A stretch of 64,000 nt of DNA from an uncultured Draconibacterium sp. GTDB lineage: Bacteria > Bacteroidota > Bacteroidia > Bacteroidales > Prolixibacteraceae. Where the stretch lies: positions 4,839,501-4,903,500 of the forward strand of contig NZ_OY782038.1 in NCBI RefSeq assembly GCF_963677575.1. The letters are read 5' to 3'. Each line of letters starts with the position of its first letter. Position 1 is the stretch's first letter. Position numbers and translations under genes: made by a program. Below, in pieces: positions 51,324 to 59,465 of this stretch. The notes beneath the pieces are model-generated. The model saw nothing but the letters and a program-made list of their open reading frames with translations, did not search any database and was not told where the DNA came from.

Positions 51324-52328
51324 ATGAAACGAATAAAACGCTTTTTACTGATAGTGATTCTTTTGGCGATAATTGCTTACCTGTTGGGACCAAAACCACC
51401 AAAGCCCGAGTTGAATAAGGACCTGCCTTCGCTATCGGCAAGTATTGCAAACATAGAGACTTTTGTAAAACGAAAAGAAGCTGCTTTTTCGATAAAACCA
51501 GCTAACGAAGCCCGGATTATCTGGGCCAACGATTCGATAAAGGAACGCACGGATTATTGTGTGTTGTATCTGCACGGATTTTCTGCATCGTGGTACGAAG
51601 GGCACCCGGCGCACGAACGATTTGCACAACATTTTGGCTACAATTTATACATTCCGCGATTGCACGATCACGGATTGGTCACCGAAGATCCTTTGATTGA
51701 TATGACTCCCGATAAGTTATATGCTTCAGCAAAAGAAGCATTAATGGTTGCCCGTAGTTTGGGACGAAAAGTGATAATTATGAGTACATCTACAGGAGGA
51801 ACGCTTAGTTTAAAACTAGCTGCCGATTTCCCCGAATATGTTGATGCACTGATTATGTATTCGCCAAATATAAAGATAAAAAACAGCTCTATGGTTGTAT
51901 TGTCGAGACCGTGGGGCCTGCAAATTGGGCGAAAGGTGATGGGAGGTAAATACCGTATTTCTGACGACGATCCGGAGTCGGAAGATTGTAAATACTGGAA
52001 CTGCAAATACCGTGTGGAGGCACTGGTTTATTTGCAACAACTGCTTGATGCCACCATGACAAAGGAAACGTTTAGCCGCGTAACAGTGCCCGTATTTCTG
52101 GGGTATTATTATAAGGATGAGGAACATCAGGATCAAACAGTAAGTGTTGACGCCATGCTTGATATGTTTGATGAACTGGGCACCTTGCCTAATCAAAAGG
52201 TGAAAAAAGCATTTCCTGAGGCCGGCAACCACGTTATTGCTTGCGACCTTACTTCTGGTAGCGTAAAAGAAGTGATTGCTGAAACTATTCGTTTTGGCGA
52301 GGGAGTTTTAGGATTAGAACACAGATAA
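51324..52328 (+). CDS. Membrane-anchored alpha/beta hydrolase
   Basis: From the ATG at 51324 the 334-residue protein begins with a single hydrophobic anchor (MKRIKRFLLIVILLAIIAYL). A slightly longer start at 51306 is possible. The hydrolase core has VLYLHGFSASWYEGHPAHER (oxyanion region), PRLHDHGL, the elbow IIMSTSTGGTLSLKLA, in which the first position of the usual GxSxG is serine, and a C-terminal histidine near AGNHVIA. It may be an esterase or lipase of the cell envelope. The substrate is not known. It is convergent with pgl. Confidence 0.8.
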   Translation: MKRIKRFLLIVILLAIIAYLLGPKPPKPELNKDLPSLSASIANIETFVKRKEAAFSIKPANEARIIWANDSIKERTDYCVLYLHGFSASWYEGHPAHERFAQHFGYNLYIPRLHDHGLVTEDPLIDMTPDKLYASAKEALMVARSLGRKVIIMSTSTGGTLSLKLAADFPEYVDALIMYSPNIKIKNSSMVVLSRPWGLQIGRKVMGGKYRISDDDPESEDCKYWNCKYRVEALVYLQQLLDATMTKETFSRVTVPVFLGYYYKDEEHQDQTVSVDAMLDMFDELGTLPNQKVKKAFPEAGNHVIACDLTSGSVKEVIAETIRFGEGVLGLEHR

Positions 52329-52329
52329 C

Positions 52330-52365
52330 ACAGATTATTGGGATTTATACAGATAAAAAATCTGT
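52330..52365. repeat. Dispersed intergenic repeat with short inverted arms
   Basis: ACAGATT (52330-52336) and AATCTGT (52359-52365) are inverted copies inside a phrase-like stretch of the kind repeated in many Bacteroidota intergenic regions. It separates the convergent hydrolase and pgl genes and may act as a weak bidirectional stop. Confidence 0.4.
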
Positions 52366-52401
52366 GGCGATCAGAAAAATCAGTGTTATCAGCGTTCGGT
52401 T

Positions 52402-53133
52402 TTACTGAATTTGAGCCGCCGCCTCGTCGTCCAGAAACCAGGTTAATATCCCGTTTTTAGGCGAAATATAGTATGCCGGCAATAATTGGGCTGCATCATT
52501 ATCATTCATAATTTCTGAAACCCGCAAAGCTTTATTCGATCCTGTTACCAGGAAAAATATCTGGTTGGCATTATTCAGTACATTGCCGGTAATAGTAACA
52601 CGTTTTTGTCCGGTAAGCGGGTGAACTGCAACAGCACAACTTTGTTCATCTTCAAATAATTCTAACTGGTCGGGGAAAATCGAGGCAGTGTGTCCATCGT
52701 CGCCAAGCCCCAAAATAATCAGGTCGAAAACCGGATCTTTACCGCGCGAGTTTAAGCTTTGTTCCATCTCTTTCGAGTAGCGCAATGCTTCTTGCTCGGG
52801 ATCTTCCTCGCCTTTTATGCGGTGGATATTTTCTTTAGGAATAGAAATATTTGAAAGCAGGTAGTCAACCGTCATTTTATAGTTGCTTTGCTCGTCGGTT
52901 GGAGGAACACAGCGCTCGTCACCCCACCATAAATGAATTCGTTCCCACGGAATTCGCTCGGCGTATTTTTTACTGATCTTTTTAAAGAGTCCTTTTGGAG
53001 AATTTCCGCCGGACAGTGCAATATCGAAGATTTCCTGATTCGAATTTTGTACCATCTTTATGAGTGCTTTCGCGATGGCCTTGTAAACATCTTTCGGTTT
53101 CGAATAGATTTTTACTTCTGTAAAAGTTTCCAT
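52402..53133 (-). CDS. pgl: 6-phosphogluconolactonase
   Basis: The 243-residue enzyme hydrolyses 6-phosphogluconolactone in the oxidative pentose phosphate route. FDIALSGGNSPKGLFKKIS (~residues 36-54), RIHLWWGDERCVPPTDEQSN (~65-84) and LIILGLGDDGHTASIFPD (~138-155) are the family motifs. It lies 45 bases after zwf on the same strand. No gnd is seen beside them. Confidence 0.94.
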   Translation of the reverse strand: METFTEVKIYSKPKDVYKAIAKALIKMVQNSNQEIFDIALSGGNSPKGLFKKISKKYAERIPWERIHLWWGDERCVPPTDEQSNYKMTVDYLLSNISIPKENIHRIKGEEDPEQEALRYSKEMEQSLNSRGKDPVFDLIILGLGDDGHTASIFPDQLELFEDEQSCAVAVHPLTGQKRVTITGNVLNNANQIFFLVTGSNKALRVSEIMNDNDAAQLLPAYYISPKNGILTWFLDDEAAAQIQ

Positions 53134-53178
53134 TTCAGATAGTTTATTGCTGTTAGATAATACTATGCAATATGCAGA

Positions 53179-54672
53179 TTAAAGTTCACAATACAAGCCG
53201 TCGTTGTGTAAATTTTTACATGGGTAGCGCCAATTTCCGTTAACGATCAGTTTATCGGAATCTTCCGGTCCCCAACTTCCGGCCGGATAACCATAAATTG
53301 GAATTTCAGGATTGGTATCCCAGGCGTTAATTATTGGCTGAACAAACTCCCAGGCTGCTTCAACAGCATCGCCACGCGAATAGAGTGTTGCATCGCCCTG
53401 CATACAATCCAGTAACAAACGTTCGTAAGCTGCCGGAACTTTTTTATCTGCCAAATCAGAGTAATGAAAATCCATGTTTACCGTTTGCACTTTAAATCCT
53501 GCTCCCGGTGTTTTCATGCCAAATTTCAGCAGAATTCCTTCGTCGGGTTGAATTCGGATAATAAGCTGATTGTTACTGTTGGAAGTGGCATTGCCAAACA
53601 AATGATGAGGTACTTTCCGGAAATGGATAACAATCTCGGTTACGCGTGTAGGTAATTTTTTCCCTGTGCGAATGTAAAATGGCACACCGGCCCATCGCCA
53701 GTTGTCAATAAAGAATTTAAGTGCCACAAATGTTTCGGTGCGCGAAAACTTAGCCACGCCGGGCTCTTCGCGATAACCGGCTACTTTTTTACCACCAATT
53801 GTTGAGGCAGTATATTGGCCGCGAATAACGAATCGCGACACTTCATTTTCTTTAATAGGTCGTAACGACTGAAATACTTTTAGCGTTTCATTTCTTATAG
53901 CATCGGCTTCCACTACTACCGGAGGTTCCATGGCCACAAAACCCGCTACTTGTAGCAAATGATTTTGCAACATGTCGCGTAAAGCTCCGGAGCTTTCGTA
54001 ATATCCGCCACGGCCTTCAACACCCAGGCTTTCGGCTGATGTAATTTCCACCCGCTCTATATAGCGTCGGTTCCAAAGCGGTTCAAAAATTCCGTTCGAA
54101 AAGCGGGTTACCAACATGTTTTGTACGGTTTCTTTCCCCAGGTAATGGTCGATACGGTAGATTTGTTCCTCCTCGAAATAATTCAGTAGCTGTTTATTTA
54201 ATTCTTTTGCCGATTTCAAATCTGTTCCAAAAGGTTTTTCTACAATCAGTCGTCTGAAATATTTCTCCGATTTTGAAAGACCATTCTGGCAAAGCATTTT
54301 CGGAATTACCGGGTACAATGATGGGGGAGTTGATAGATAAAACACATAATTCTGCTCAATCCCCAGTGAGCCTGAAAGCTTATCAAGTCGCTCTTTTAAC
54401 GGGATAAAATCGTCGGCTTCGTTATTCTGAACCGATTGATAAAACAATAGCTTTTTAAAATCTTCGCGGCTGTCATCGTCGGGAATAAATTCATCGGCTC
54501 GTTTTCTGAATTCTTCATCAGAAAGTGCCGAACGGGATGCACCAAGCACTGCAAACTTCTTAGGTAAAAGATTTTGTTTGTAAAGTTCGAAAAGTGCGGG
54601 GATTAATTTACGTTTTGTGAGGTCTCCCGATGCCCCGAATATGATGAGAATTTGATCTTCTGTTTTCTTCAT
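53179..54672 (-). CDS. zwf: Glucose-6-phosphate 1-dehydrogenase
   Basis: The 497-residue enzyme has the coenzyme motif IFGASGDLTKRKLIPAL (~residues 10-26), the RIDHYLGKETVQNM active-site segment (~173-186) with the catalytic histidine nearby, and FFIDNWRWAGVPFYIRTGKK (~314-333). It feeds the oxidative pentose phosphate pathway together with pgl just downstream. It starts 9 bases after the PPTase gene and may be the tail of the long mutY-ssb-gldE-gldD transcript. Confidence 0.96.
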   Translation of the reverse strand: MKKTEDQILIIFGASGDLTKRKLIPALFELYKQNLLPKKFAVLGASRSALSDEEFRKRADEFIPDDDSREDFKKLLFYQSVQNNEADDFIPLKERLDKLSGSLGIEQNYVFYLSTPPSLYPVIPKMLCQNGLSKSEKYFRRLIVEKPFGTDLKSAKELNKQLLNYFEEEQIYRIDHYLGKETVQNMLVTRFSNGIFEPLWNRRYIERVEITSAESLGVEGRGGYYESSGALRDMLQNHLLQVAGFVAMEPPVVVEADAIRNETLKVFQSLRPIKENEVSRFVIRGQYTASTIGGKKVAGYREEPGVAKFSRTETFVALKFFIDNWRWAGVPFYIRTGKKLPTRVTEIVIHFRKVPHHLFGNATSNSNNQLIIRIQPDEGILLKFGMKTPGAGFKVQTVNMDFHYSDLADKKVPAAYERLLLDCMQGDATLYSRGDAVEAAWEFVQPIINAWDTNPEIPIYGYPAGSWGPEDSDKLIVNGNWRYPCKNLHNDGLYCEL

Positions 54673-54681
54673 GGTTAAATT

Positions 54682-55317
54682 TTAATGTTGAACGCAATAA
54701 ACCAGAATATTGTTTTTAATAATGCGAAAAAATAATTCGTAGTTCGCTTTCTTGTCAGGATGCCGCAAAGCCCCGGAAAAATTAGATTGCGCATTGTAAT
54801 CGAATGGCGTAATTGCAATTTGCCGGTTAAACTGAACTCCCTGAATTCCACAACATTTAAAAATAGCTTCTTTTGACGACCAAAGCAATATTTTTACCAA
54901 TTGTGGATCGTTACTTTTTTCAATAAATTCTATTTCTTCAGGACAGGCAAAACGGGTAACTACTTTATCGATATTCCGATGACGTTGCTCAACGTCGATT
55001 CCAATATTTTTTTCGGATAGAATAATGGCCGCCAGGTCAGCAGAGTGAGTGATACTAATGTTTAAATCGGAGTTTATTAATGACGGTTTGCCATATTTAT
55101 CCCGGTAAATAATTGCCGGACATTCAGGCAACAGGTTTTGAAGCAATAAGCGACTGGCCAAAAATTCTTTTCGGCGCTTTTCCGCTTTAAACGATTCCAA
55201 ACGCTCGGAGTCGGTGGAGTTTAATTTGCAATCTTTTAATAAATCATCAGCTGTTTCTTTCAGCTCCCATACACCGATTGTGCCGTTTTTGTTTGCTATT
55301 TTCTCAATCAGCGGCAT
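54682..55317 (-). CDS. 4'-phosphopantetheinyl transferase (Sfp type)
   Basis: The 211-residue protein modifies carrier proteins with phosphopantetheine. It has NISITHSADLAAIILSEKNI (~residues 89-108), the magnesium-binding GIDVEQRHRNIDKV (~109-122) and LLWSSKEAIFKCCG (~148-161), the three family motifs. It overlaps gldD by one base. In Bacteroidota this PPTase is regularly linked to gldD and gldE. Confidence 0.9.
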   Translation of the reverse strand: MPLIEKIANKNGTIGVWELKETADDLLKDCKLNSTDSERLESFKAEKRRKEFLASRLLLQNLLPECPAIIYRDKYGKPSLINSDLNISITHSADLAAIILSEKNIGIDVEQRHRNIDKVVTRFACPEEIEFIEKSNDPQLVKILLWSSKEAIFKCCGIQGVQFNRQIAITPFDYNAQSNFSGALRHPDKKANYELFFRIIKNNILVYCVQH

Positions 55318-55907
55318 TATTTCCAGCTTGTGGTTTCAATCATGTGTATCACGTCGGGTTCGATAAAGTTGATTACCGGACTTAACGAATCGATGTCGGG
55401 AACTTCGCGAATGTAAAACGCACCGCGTAAAAAATGCCGGGTGCTGTCGGTTAAGAAAAACTGCATAGGCGACGCTGCATTTCCTTCTATGGCATAAATG
55501 GTTCCGTATACTTTTTGGGCAGGATTCATAAATAAACGCTCGTCAATGGCATCGGCTTTTATCGAGTGTTTGTAGGCCAGCGTACGCGTTTCTTCCATAA
55601 GCTCAGCCAAAAGTTTGTAGTCGTCTTTCTGGCTGTTCAGGTCGTAATACGAAATGTGTATTTCCACTTTATTTTCGGGTACAGCAACATTTATCCAGTA
55701 TGGTTTTTCGCGGTTTCTGGTGTCTTTTTCAATCTTCGAATATTTCGGTATTTCAAAATCGTACGGGAATGAACGGTTGAGTGCTGTGTAACTTTTTTCA
55801 GGAAAATCGATGCGGAAGTAGCCTCGCGGTTTGGGCGTGTAATCATCTTTACAACCCACTAAAAACAACAATAATAATAGTGTATATGCGAATCTCATCT
55901 TCCCCAA
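55317..55907 (-). CDS. gldD: Gliding motility lipoprotein GldD
   Basis: The 196-residue lipoprotein has the signal AYTLLLLLFLVGCKDDYTPK with lipobox cysteine ~19. GYFRIDFPEKSY and YWINVAVPENKVEIHISYYD, then FYIREVPDIDSLSPVINFIE, are characteristic of GldD, which is needed for gliding and linked to the type IX secretion motor. The start may be the second Met (55898). The location after gldE and before the PPTase is the conserved order. Confidence 0.92.
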   Translation of the reverse strand: MGKMRFAYTLLLLLFLVGCKDDYTPKPRGYFRIDFPEKSYTALNRSFPYDFEIPKYSKIEKDTRNREKPYWINVAVPENKVEIHISYYDLNSQKDDYKLLAELMEETRTLAYKHSIKADAIDERLFMNPAQKVYGTIYAIEGNAASPMQFFLTDSTRHFLRGAFYIREVPDIDSLSPVINFIEPDVIHMIETTSWK

Positions 55908-55920
55908 ATTTTAGTCACAT

Positions 55921-57243
55921 TTACTGATTAACAACCACCTTAATTTGTTTAATCCGGCGGTTATCAACTTCTTCAATAGTAAATGTGAACGGTTTGCATT
56001 TTACTTGTTCTTTTAACGAAGGAATCTCGCCTTTTATTTCAAGAATAAGGCCAGCAAGCGTATCAGCATCGCCTTTAACTTCGTCAAAAATGGTGTCGTC
56101 GCAATTTACAACCCGGTAAAAATCACCCAGTAGAATCTTGGCGTCGAACAAGTAAGAGTTTTCTGACAACTGAGTAAAGAAACTTTCTTCATCATCAAAC
56201 TCATCGGTAATGTCGCCAACAATTTCTTCCAGAATATCCTCCAACGATACAATGCCCGAAGTTCCTCCGTACTCATCAACTACAATTGCAATGTGCACTT
56301 TGGTTTTCTGAAATTCTTCCAAAAGCGAACTGATCTTTTTTGTGTCGGGCACATAAAAGGGCGGCCTAATCAAAGTCTGCCATTTAAATGTTTTGTTTTT
56401 ATGGCTGTGTTGAAGTATATCTTTAATATATAACAGACCGCTAATTTCGTCGAACGAATCGATGTAAACCGGAATTCGCGAGTAGCCCGAGTCGTTTATA
56501 ATTTCCAGAACCTCGTCGAAATTTGCTTTTATATCAATGGAAACCACATCAACGCGGGGAGTCATAATTTCTTCCACGCTTTTGTTCCCGAATTTTACAA
56601 TTCCTTCCAGTATTTCTTTTTCGTCCGAAAGTTCCTGGTCGGATGTCAACTCAAGCGCTTGCGAAATCTCATCCATCGAGATATTCTTCTTATGTTTCAG
56701 CAGGCGGCGGTTTACAAATCCGGTTGAGTGGATCAAAATCGCATTTATCGGGCGGAATAATTTTTCTAGCGTTTGTAGCGGCAATGCCATAAAACGCGCA
56801 AAACGCAAAGCAAAATGCGTTGCATAAACTTTCGGAAATATCTCGCCAAAAAGCAACAGGAAAAACGTAATGAGCACTACCTGGAAAATGAATTGCAGGG
56901 TTGGTGCATTTACAAACGATACCAAATTGTTTGAAATAAAGGCTGTTAAAATTACAATGCCAATGTTTACAAAGTTGTTTGTTACCAGTATGGTAGCCAA
57001 CAGTTTTTCAGGGCTTTCGAGGTTGTGCAATACACGCTCGTTGTTTTTGCCTTTATGCCTCAGTTTCTGTTTTTCGCTGGCCGACAGCGAAAAGTAAGCT
57101 ACTTCAGATCCACTTATCAGTGCAGACGTTAATAGTAAAAGCAATACGATAATAGTTGAAACTATTATTCCAGGACTGATCGGGTGTAATTGAATTTGCC
57201 AGGAGCCGATAGCGGCTAAACTTAAAAGCGGTTCTGTTTCCAA
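55921..57243 (-). CDS. gldE: GldE, CNNM/CorC-type membrane protein
   Basis: The 440-residue protein has three or four N-terminal membrane helices of the CNNM/DUF21 type (GIIVSTIIVLLLLLTSALIS, LLATILVTNNFVNIGIVILT, TFFLLLFGEIFPKVYATHFA). It also has a CBS pair (VEEIMTPRVDVVSIDIK, HIAIVVDEYGGTSGIVSLED) and a C-terminal CorC/HlyC domain. Relatives move or sense divalent cations. GldE is associated with gliding through its partnership with gldD, 13 bases downstream. It follows ssb by 15 bases. Confidence 0.92.
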   Translation of the reverse strand: METEPLLSLAAIGSWQIQLHPISPGIIVSTIIVLLLLLTSALISGSEVAYFSLSASEKQKLRHKGKNNERVLHNLESPEKLLATILVTNNFVNIGIVILTAFISNNLVSFVNAPTLQFIFQVVLITFFLLLFGEIFPKVYATHFALRFARFMALPLQTLEKLFRPINAILIHSTGFVNRRLLKHKKNISMDEISQALELTSDQELSDEKEILEGIVKFGNKSVEEIMTPRVDVVSIDIKANFDEVLEIINDSGYSRIPVYIDSFDEISGLLYIKDILQHSHKNKTFKWQTLIRPPFYVPDTKKISSLLEEFQKTKVHIAIVVDEYGGTSGIVSLEDILEEIVGDITDEFDDEESFFTQLSENSYLFDAKILLGDFYRVVNCDDTIFDEVKGDADTLAGLILEIKGEIPSLKEQVKCKPFTFTIEEVDNRRIKQIKVVVNQ

Positions 57244-57258
57244 GTTTAAAAGTTTTGG

Positions 57259-57708
57259 TTAGAATGGAAGATCCTCATCTCCCTCCGGTTCTTCAATGTC
57301 GGGTTGCGAAACCTGCGGAGTGGATGCAGCGCCGGAGTTTTGCATAGCTCCACCCTGGTCTGATGAACCCTGGTTATCACCGCGGTTACCAAGCATTGTC
57401 ATTTGGTCGCCATAAATCTCAGTAACGTAACGTTTGTTACCGTCTTTGTCGTCGTAGGAGCGGGTTCTTATGCGTCCCTCAATGTACAACTGGCGGCCCT
57501 TGGTAACGTATTTTTCAGCCACTTCGGCCAATCCTCTCCACAATACAATATTGTGCCACTCGGTTGTGGTAACACGCTCACCGCTTTTCGAGTTATAACT
57601 TTCTGATGTTGCCAATGGGAAATTGGCTACTGCAACACCCGAATCTAGGTGACGTACTTCAGGATCTTTTCCTACGTTTCCAACAAGAATTACTTTATTT
57701 ACTGACAT
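57259..57708 (-). CDS. ssb: Single-stranded DNA-binding protein
   Basis: The 149-residue protein has an OB fold (NKVILVGNVGKDPEVRHLDS, TTEWHNIVLWRGLAEVAEKY, YIEGRIRTRSYDDKDGNKRY), a flexible Gly/Gln/Ser-rich tail and the acidic end EGDEDLPF, which binds partner proteins. It sits between mutY and gldE, as is common in the phylum. Confidence 0.96.
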   Translation of the reverse strand: MSVNKVILVGNVGKDPEVRHLDSGVAVANFPLATSESYNSKSGERVTTTEWHNIVLWRGLAEVAEKYVTKGRQLYIEGRIRTRSYDDKDGNKRYVTEIYGDQMTMLGNRGDNQGSSDQGGAMQNSGAASTPQVSQPDIEEPEGDEDLPF

Positions 57709-57776
57709 AATCTAAAATTTATATGGTTAACATTTTCAGGTTGTTACTACGCTGCAATTATTCACCGGTTTTTTAT

Positions 57777-58826
57777 TTATAGTCCCAATCCGGCCTCGTG
57801 TAAAAACTGTTCAACCAGTCGGGATACAGCAAATTTAGAAATATCTTTTTTATTTACCCGAATTAGAGGCGACGGATTATTAAAATTGCCCTGAACTTCA
57901 AGATATATCAATTTTGCGTGAATAATCTGGTGGCTCAAAACATGCTTTTTTTGCCCGCTTATACTTTTAATATTAACCTGCGACGATGTAACCGGAGGAT
58001 CAGCTTCGAGCAACTCCGAATCAGACAGTGCTTTTTCATGCTCGACCAGTGGTAATTGATACAGGTTTTGCCAGATATCGTTGCCCGATCTTTTATCCAG
58101 CAGAATCGAATCGCCCATATCATATAAATAATAGTAGAAATAGCGGTGCCGTTGTTTGGTCTTCTTTTCTTTAATTGGTAATTGGCTAACAAAGCCGTTT
58201 TTTAAAGCAAAGCACGAATCTGCAACCGGGCAGTTTTCGCACTTTGGCGATTTAGGAACACATTGCAAAGCGCCAAATTCCATAAGCGCCTGGTTGTGCA
58301 TGCCCGGATCCTGGCCCTGAATCAATTCTTCGGCCAGTTCCTGAAACTCTTTTTTGCCTGCCGAGGAATCAATCGGCGTTTCAATTCCATAATATCGCGA
58401 CAGTACTCTATATATATTACCATCAACTGCAGGGTAGGGCAGGTTAAAAGCAATGGATGCAATTGCTGCCGCTGTGTACGGTCCAACTCCTTTTAATGCT
58501 AAAATACTTTTATAATCGTTAGGAAAAATTCCGTTGTACTGCGACGCAATAATTTTTGCCGAAGCATGCAGGTTACGGGCGCGCGAGTAATAACCTAATC
58601 CCTGCCAGAGTTTTAGCACCTCGTCTTCGTGTGCATTAGCCAAATCATTTACTGTAGGGTAATTCTCTATAAAGCGGTAAAAGTAGTTTTTGCCTTGCTC
58701 AACACGCGTTTGTTGAAGTATGATTTCCGAGAGCCAAATTTTATACGGATCACGGTCTTTTCGCCATGGTAAATCACGTTTATTTATGTTGTACCATTTG
58801 TAAATGGTGGTCAGAAAATTGTCCAT
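57777..58826 (-). CDS. mutY: Adenine DNA glycosylase
   Basis: The 349-residue enzyme removes adenine opposite 8-oxoguanine. It has WRKDRDPYKIWLSEIILQQT RV-type N terminus with the catalytic glutamate, the helix-hairpin-helix LKGVGPYTAAAIASIAFN (~residues 109-126), the VDGNIYRVLSRYYGI aspartate, the [4Fe-4S] ligands in CVPKSPKCENCPVADSC (~193-209) and a C-terminal NUDIX-like domain. It is the first gene of the ssb-gldE-gldD unit, and its leader diverges from HU. Confidence 0.95.
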   Translation of the reverse strand: MDNFLTTIYKWYNINKRDLPWRKDRDPYKIWLSEIILQQTRVEQGKNYFYRFIENYPTVNDLANAHEDEVLKLWQGLGYYSRARNLHASAKIIASQYNGIFPNDYKSILALKGVGPYTAAAIASIAFNLPYPAVDGNIYRVLSRYYGIETPIDSSAGKKEFQELAEELIQGQDPGMHNQALMEFGALQCVPKSPKCENCPVADSCFALKNGFVSQLPIKEKKTKQRHRYFYYYLYDMGDSILLDKRSGNDIWQNLYQLPLVEHEKALSDSELLEADPPVTSSQVNIKSISGQKKHVLSHQIIHAKLIYLEVQGNFNNPSPLIRVNKKDISKFAVSRLVEQFLHEAGLGL

Positions 58827-58905
58827 TTTACGCTAACTGGTTAAAAATCTTACAGAAAAACAAAAATAATTTATTTGAAATGCTTTCCGGTTTTATAATA
58901 TTTTT

Positions 58906-58913
58906 TATTTTTG
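58906..58913 (+). promoter_or_regulatory. -7 promoter box upstream of the HU gene
   Basis: TATTTTTG fits TAnnTTTG, with TTT at 58884-58886 at the 19-base spacing. The ATG is 51 bases downstream. Confidence 0.55.
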
Positions 58914-58963
58914 CATCCTCGAATAAAAACGATTAATATATTGAAAATTAAATATTTTAAGAG

Positions 58964-59251
58964 ATGACTAAGGCAGATATTGTAAATGAAATTTCGAAAG
59001 AAACGGGAATTGAAAAGGTAACTGTTCAGAAAACAGTGGAAGCTTTTATGGAAACTGTAAAAGATTCACTGGTTGATGGCAAAAATGTTTATTTAAGAGG
59101 TTTTGGTAGTTTTGTTGTTAAGAAAAGAGCAGAGAAAACTGCACGTAATATTTCTAAAAACACAACTATTATCATTCCTGCTCACAATATTCCTTCGTTT
59201 AAACCAGCGAAAACATTTGTATCAGAAGTTAAAAATCAAGTAAAATCATAG
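58964..59251 (+). CDS. HU/IHF-family DNA-binding protein
   Basis: The 95-residue protein has the HU fold: MTKADIVNEISKETGIEKVT at the N terminus, VYLRGFGSFVVKKRAEKTAR as the central signature and IPAHNIPSFKPAKTF in the DNA-binding arm. It organises the nucleoid. It lies 4 bases before the 30-residue basic gene, so both probably share one message. Confidence 0.94.
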   Translation: MTKADIVNEISKETGIEKVTVQKTVEAFMETVKDSLVDGKNVYLRGFGSFVVKKRAEKTARNISKNTTIIIPAHNIPSFKPAKTFVSEVKNQVKS

Positions 59252-59255
59252 AGTT

Positions 59256-59348
59256 ATGCCAAGCGGTAAAAAGAGAAAAAGACACAAGATGGCCACTCAT
59301 AAGCGCAAAAAAAGATTGCGTAAAAACAGGCACAAAAAGAAAAAATAA
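59256..59348 (+). CDS. 30-residue basic protein, AURKAIP1/COX24-like
   Basis: The very short product starts MPSGKKRKRHKMATHKRKKR and continues LRKNRHKKKK. This is the highly basic bacterial AURKAIP1/COX24 domain, known in Bacteroidota as a small conserved protein related to a mitochondrial small-subunit ribosomal protein. It is 4 bases downstream of HU and ends before a terminator-like palindrome. A ribosomal role is inferred from the family. It was below the usual length limit for gene calls. Confidence 0.88.
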   Translation: MPSGKKRKRHKMATHKRKKRLRKNRHKKKK

Positions 59349-59382
59349 GATTTTAGTGAATTAATTTCTTATAGTTAATGAT

Positions 59383-59414
59383 TAAACCTAAAGCATTATA
59401 ATGCTTTAGGTTTA
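59383..59414 (+). terminator. Perfect palindrome after the HU operon, probable terminator
   Basis: TAAACCTAAAGCATTA (59383-59398) and TAATGCTTTAGGTTTA (59399-59414) are exact inverted copies without a spacer. It is likely a bidirectional terminator or an operator. No long T-run follows. Confidence 0.6.
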
Positions 59415-59465
59415 GTCTGTTATAACGATTAGTATTAACCAAAAGAAGTAGATGATTTAAAGGTT

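Noticed and set aside
51185..51418. 77-codon frame starting MIRYEEKLF
   Set aside because: It overlaps the signal anchor of the alpha/beta hydrolase in another frame and has no supporting motif.
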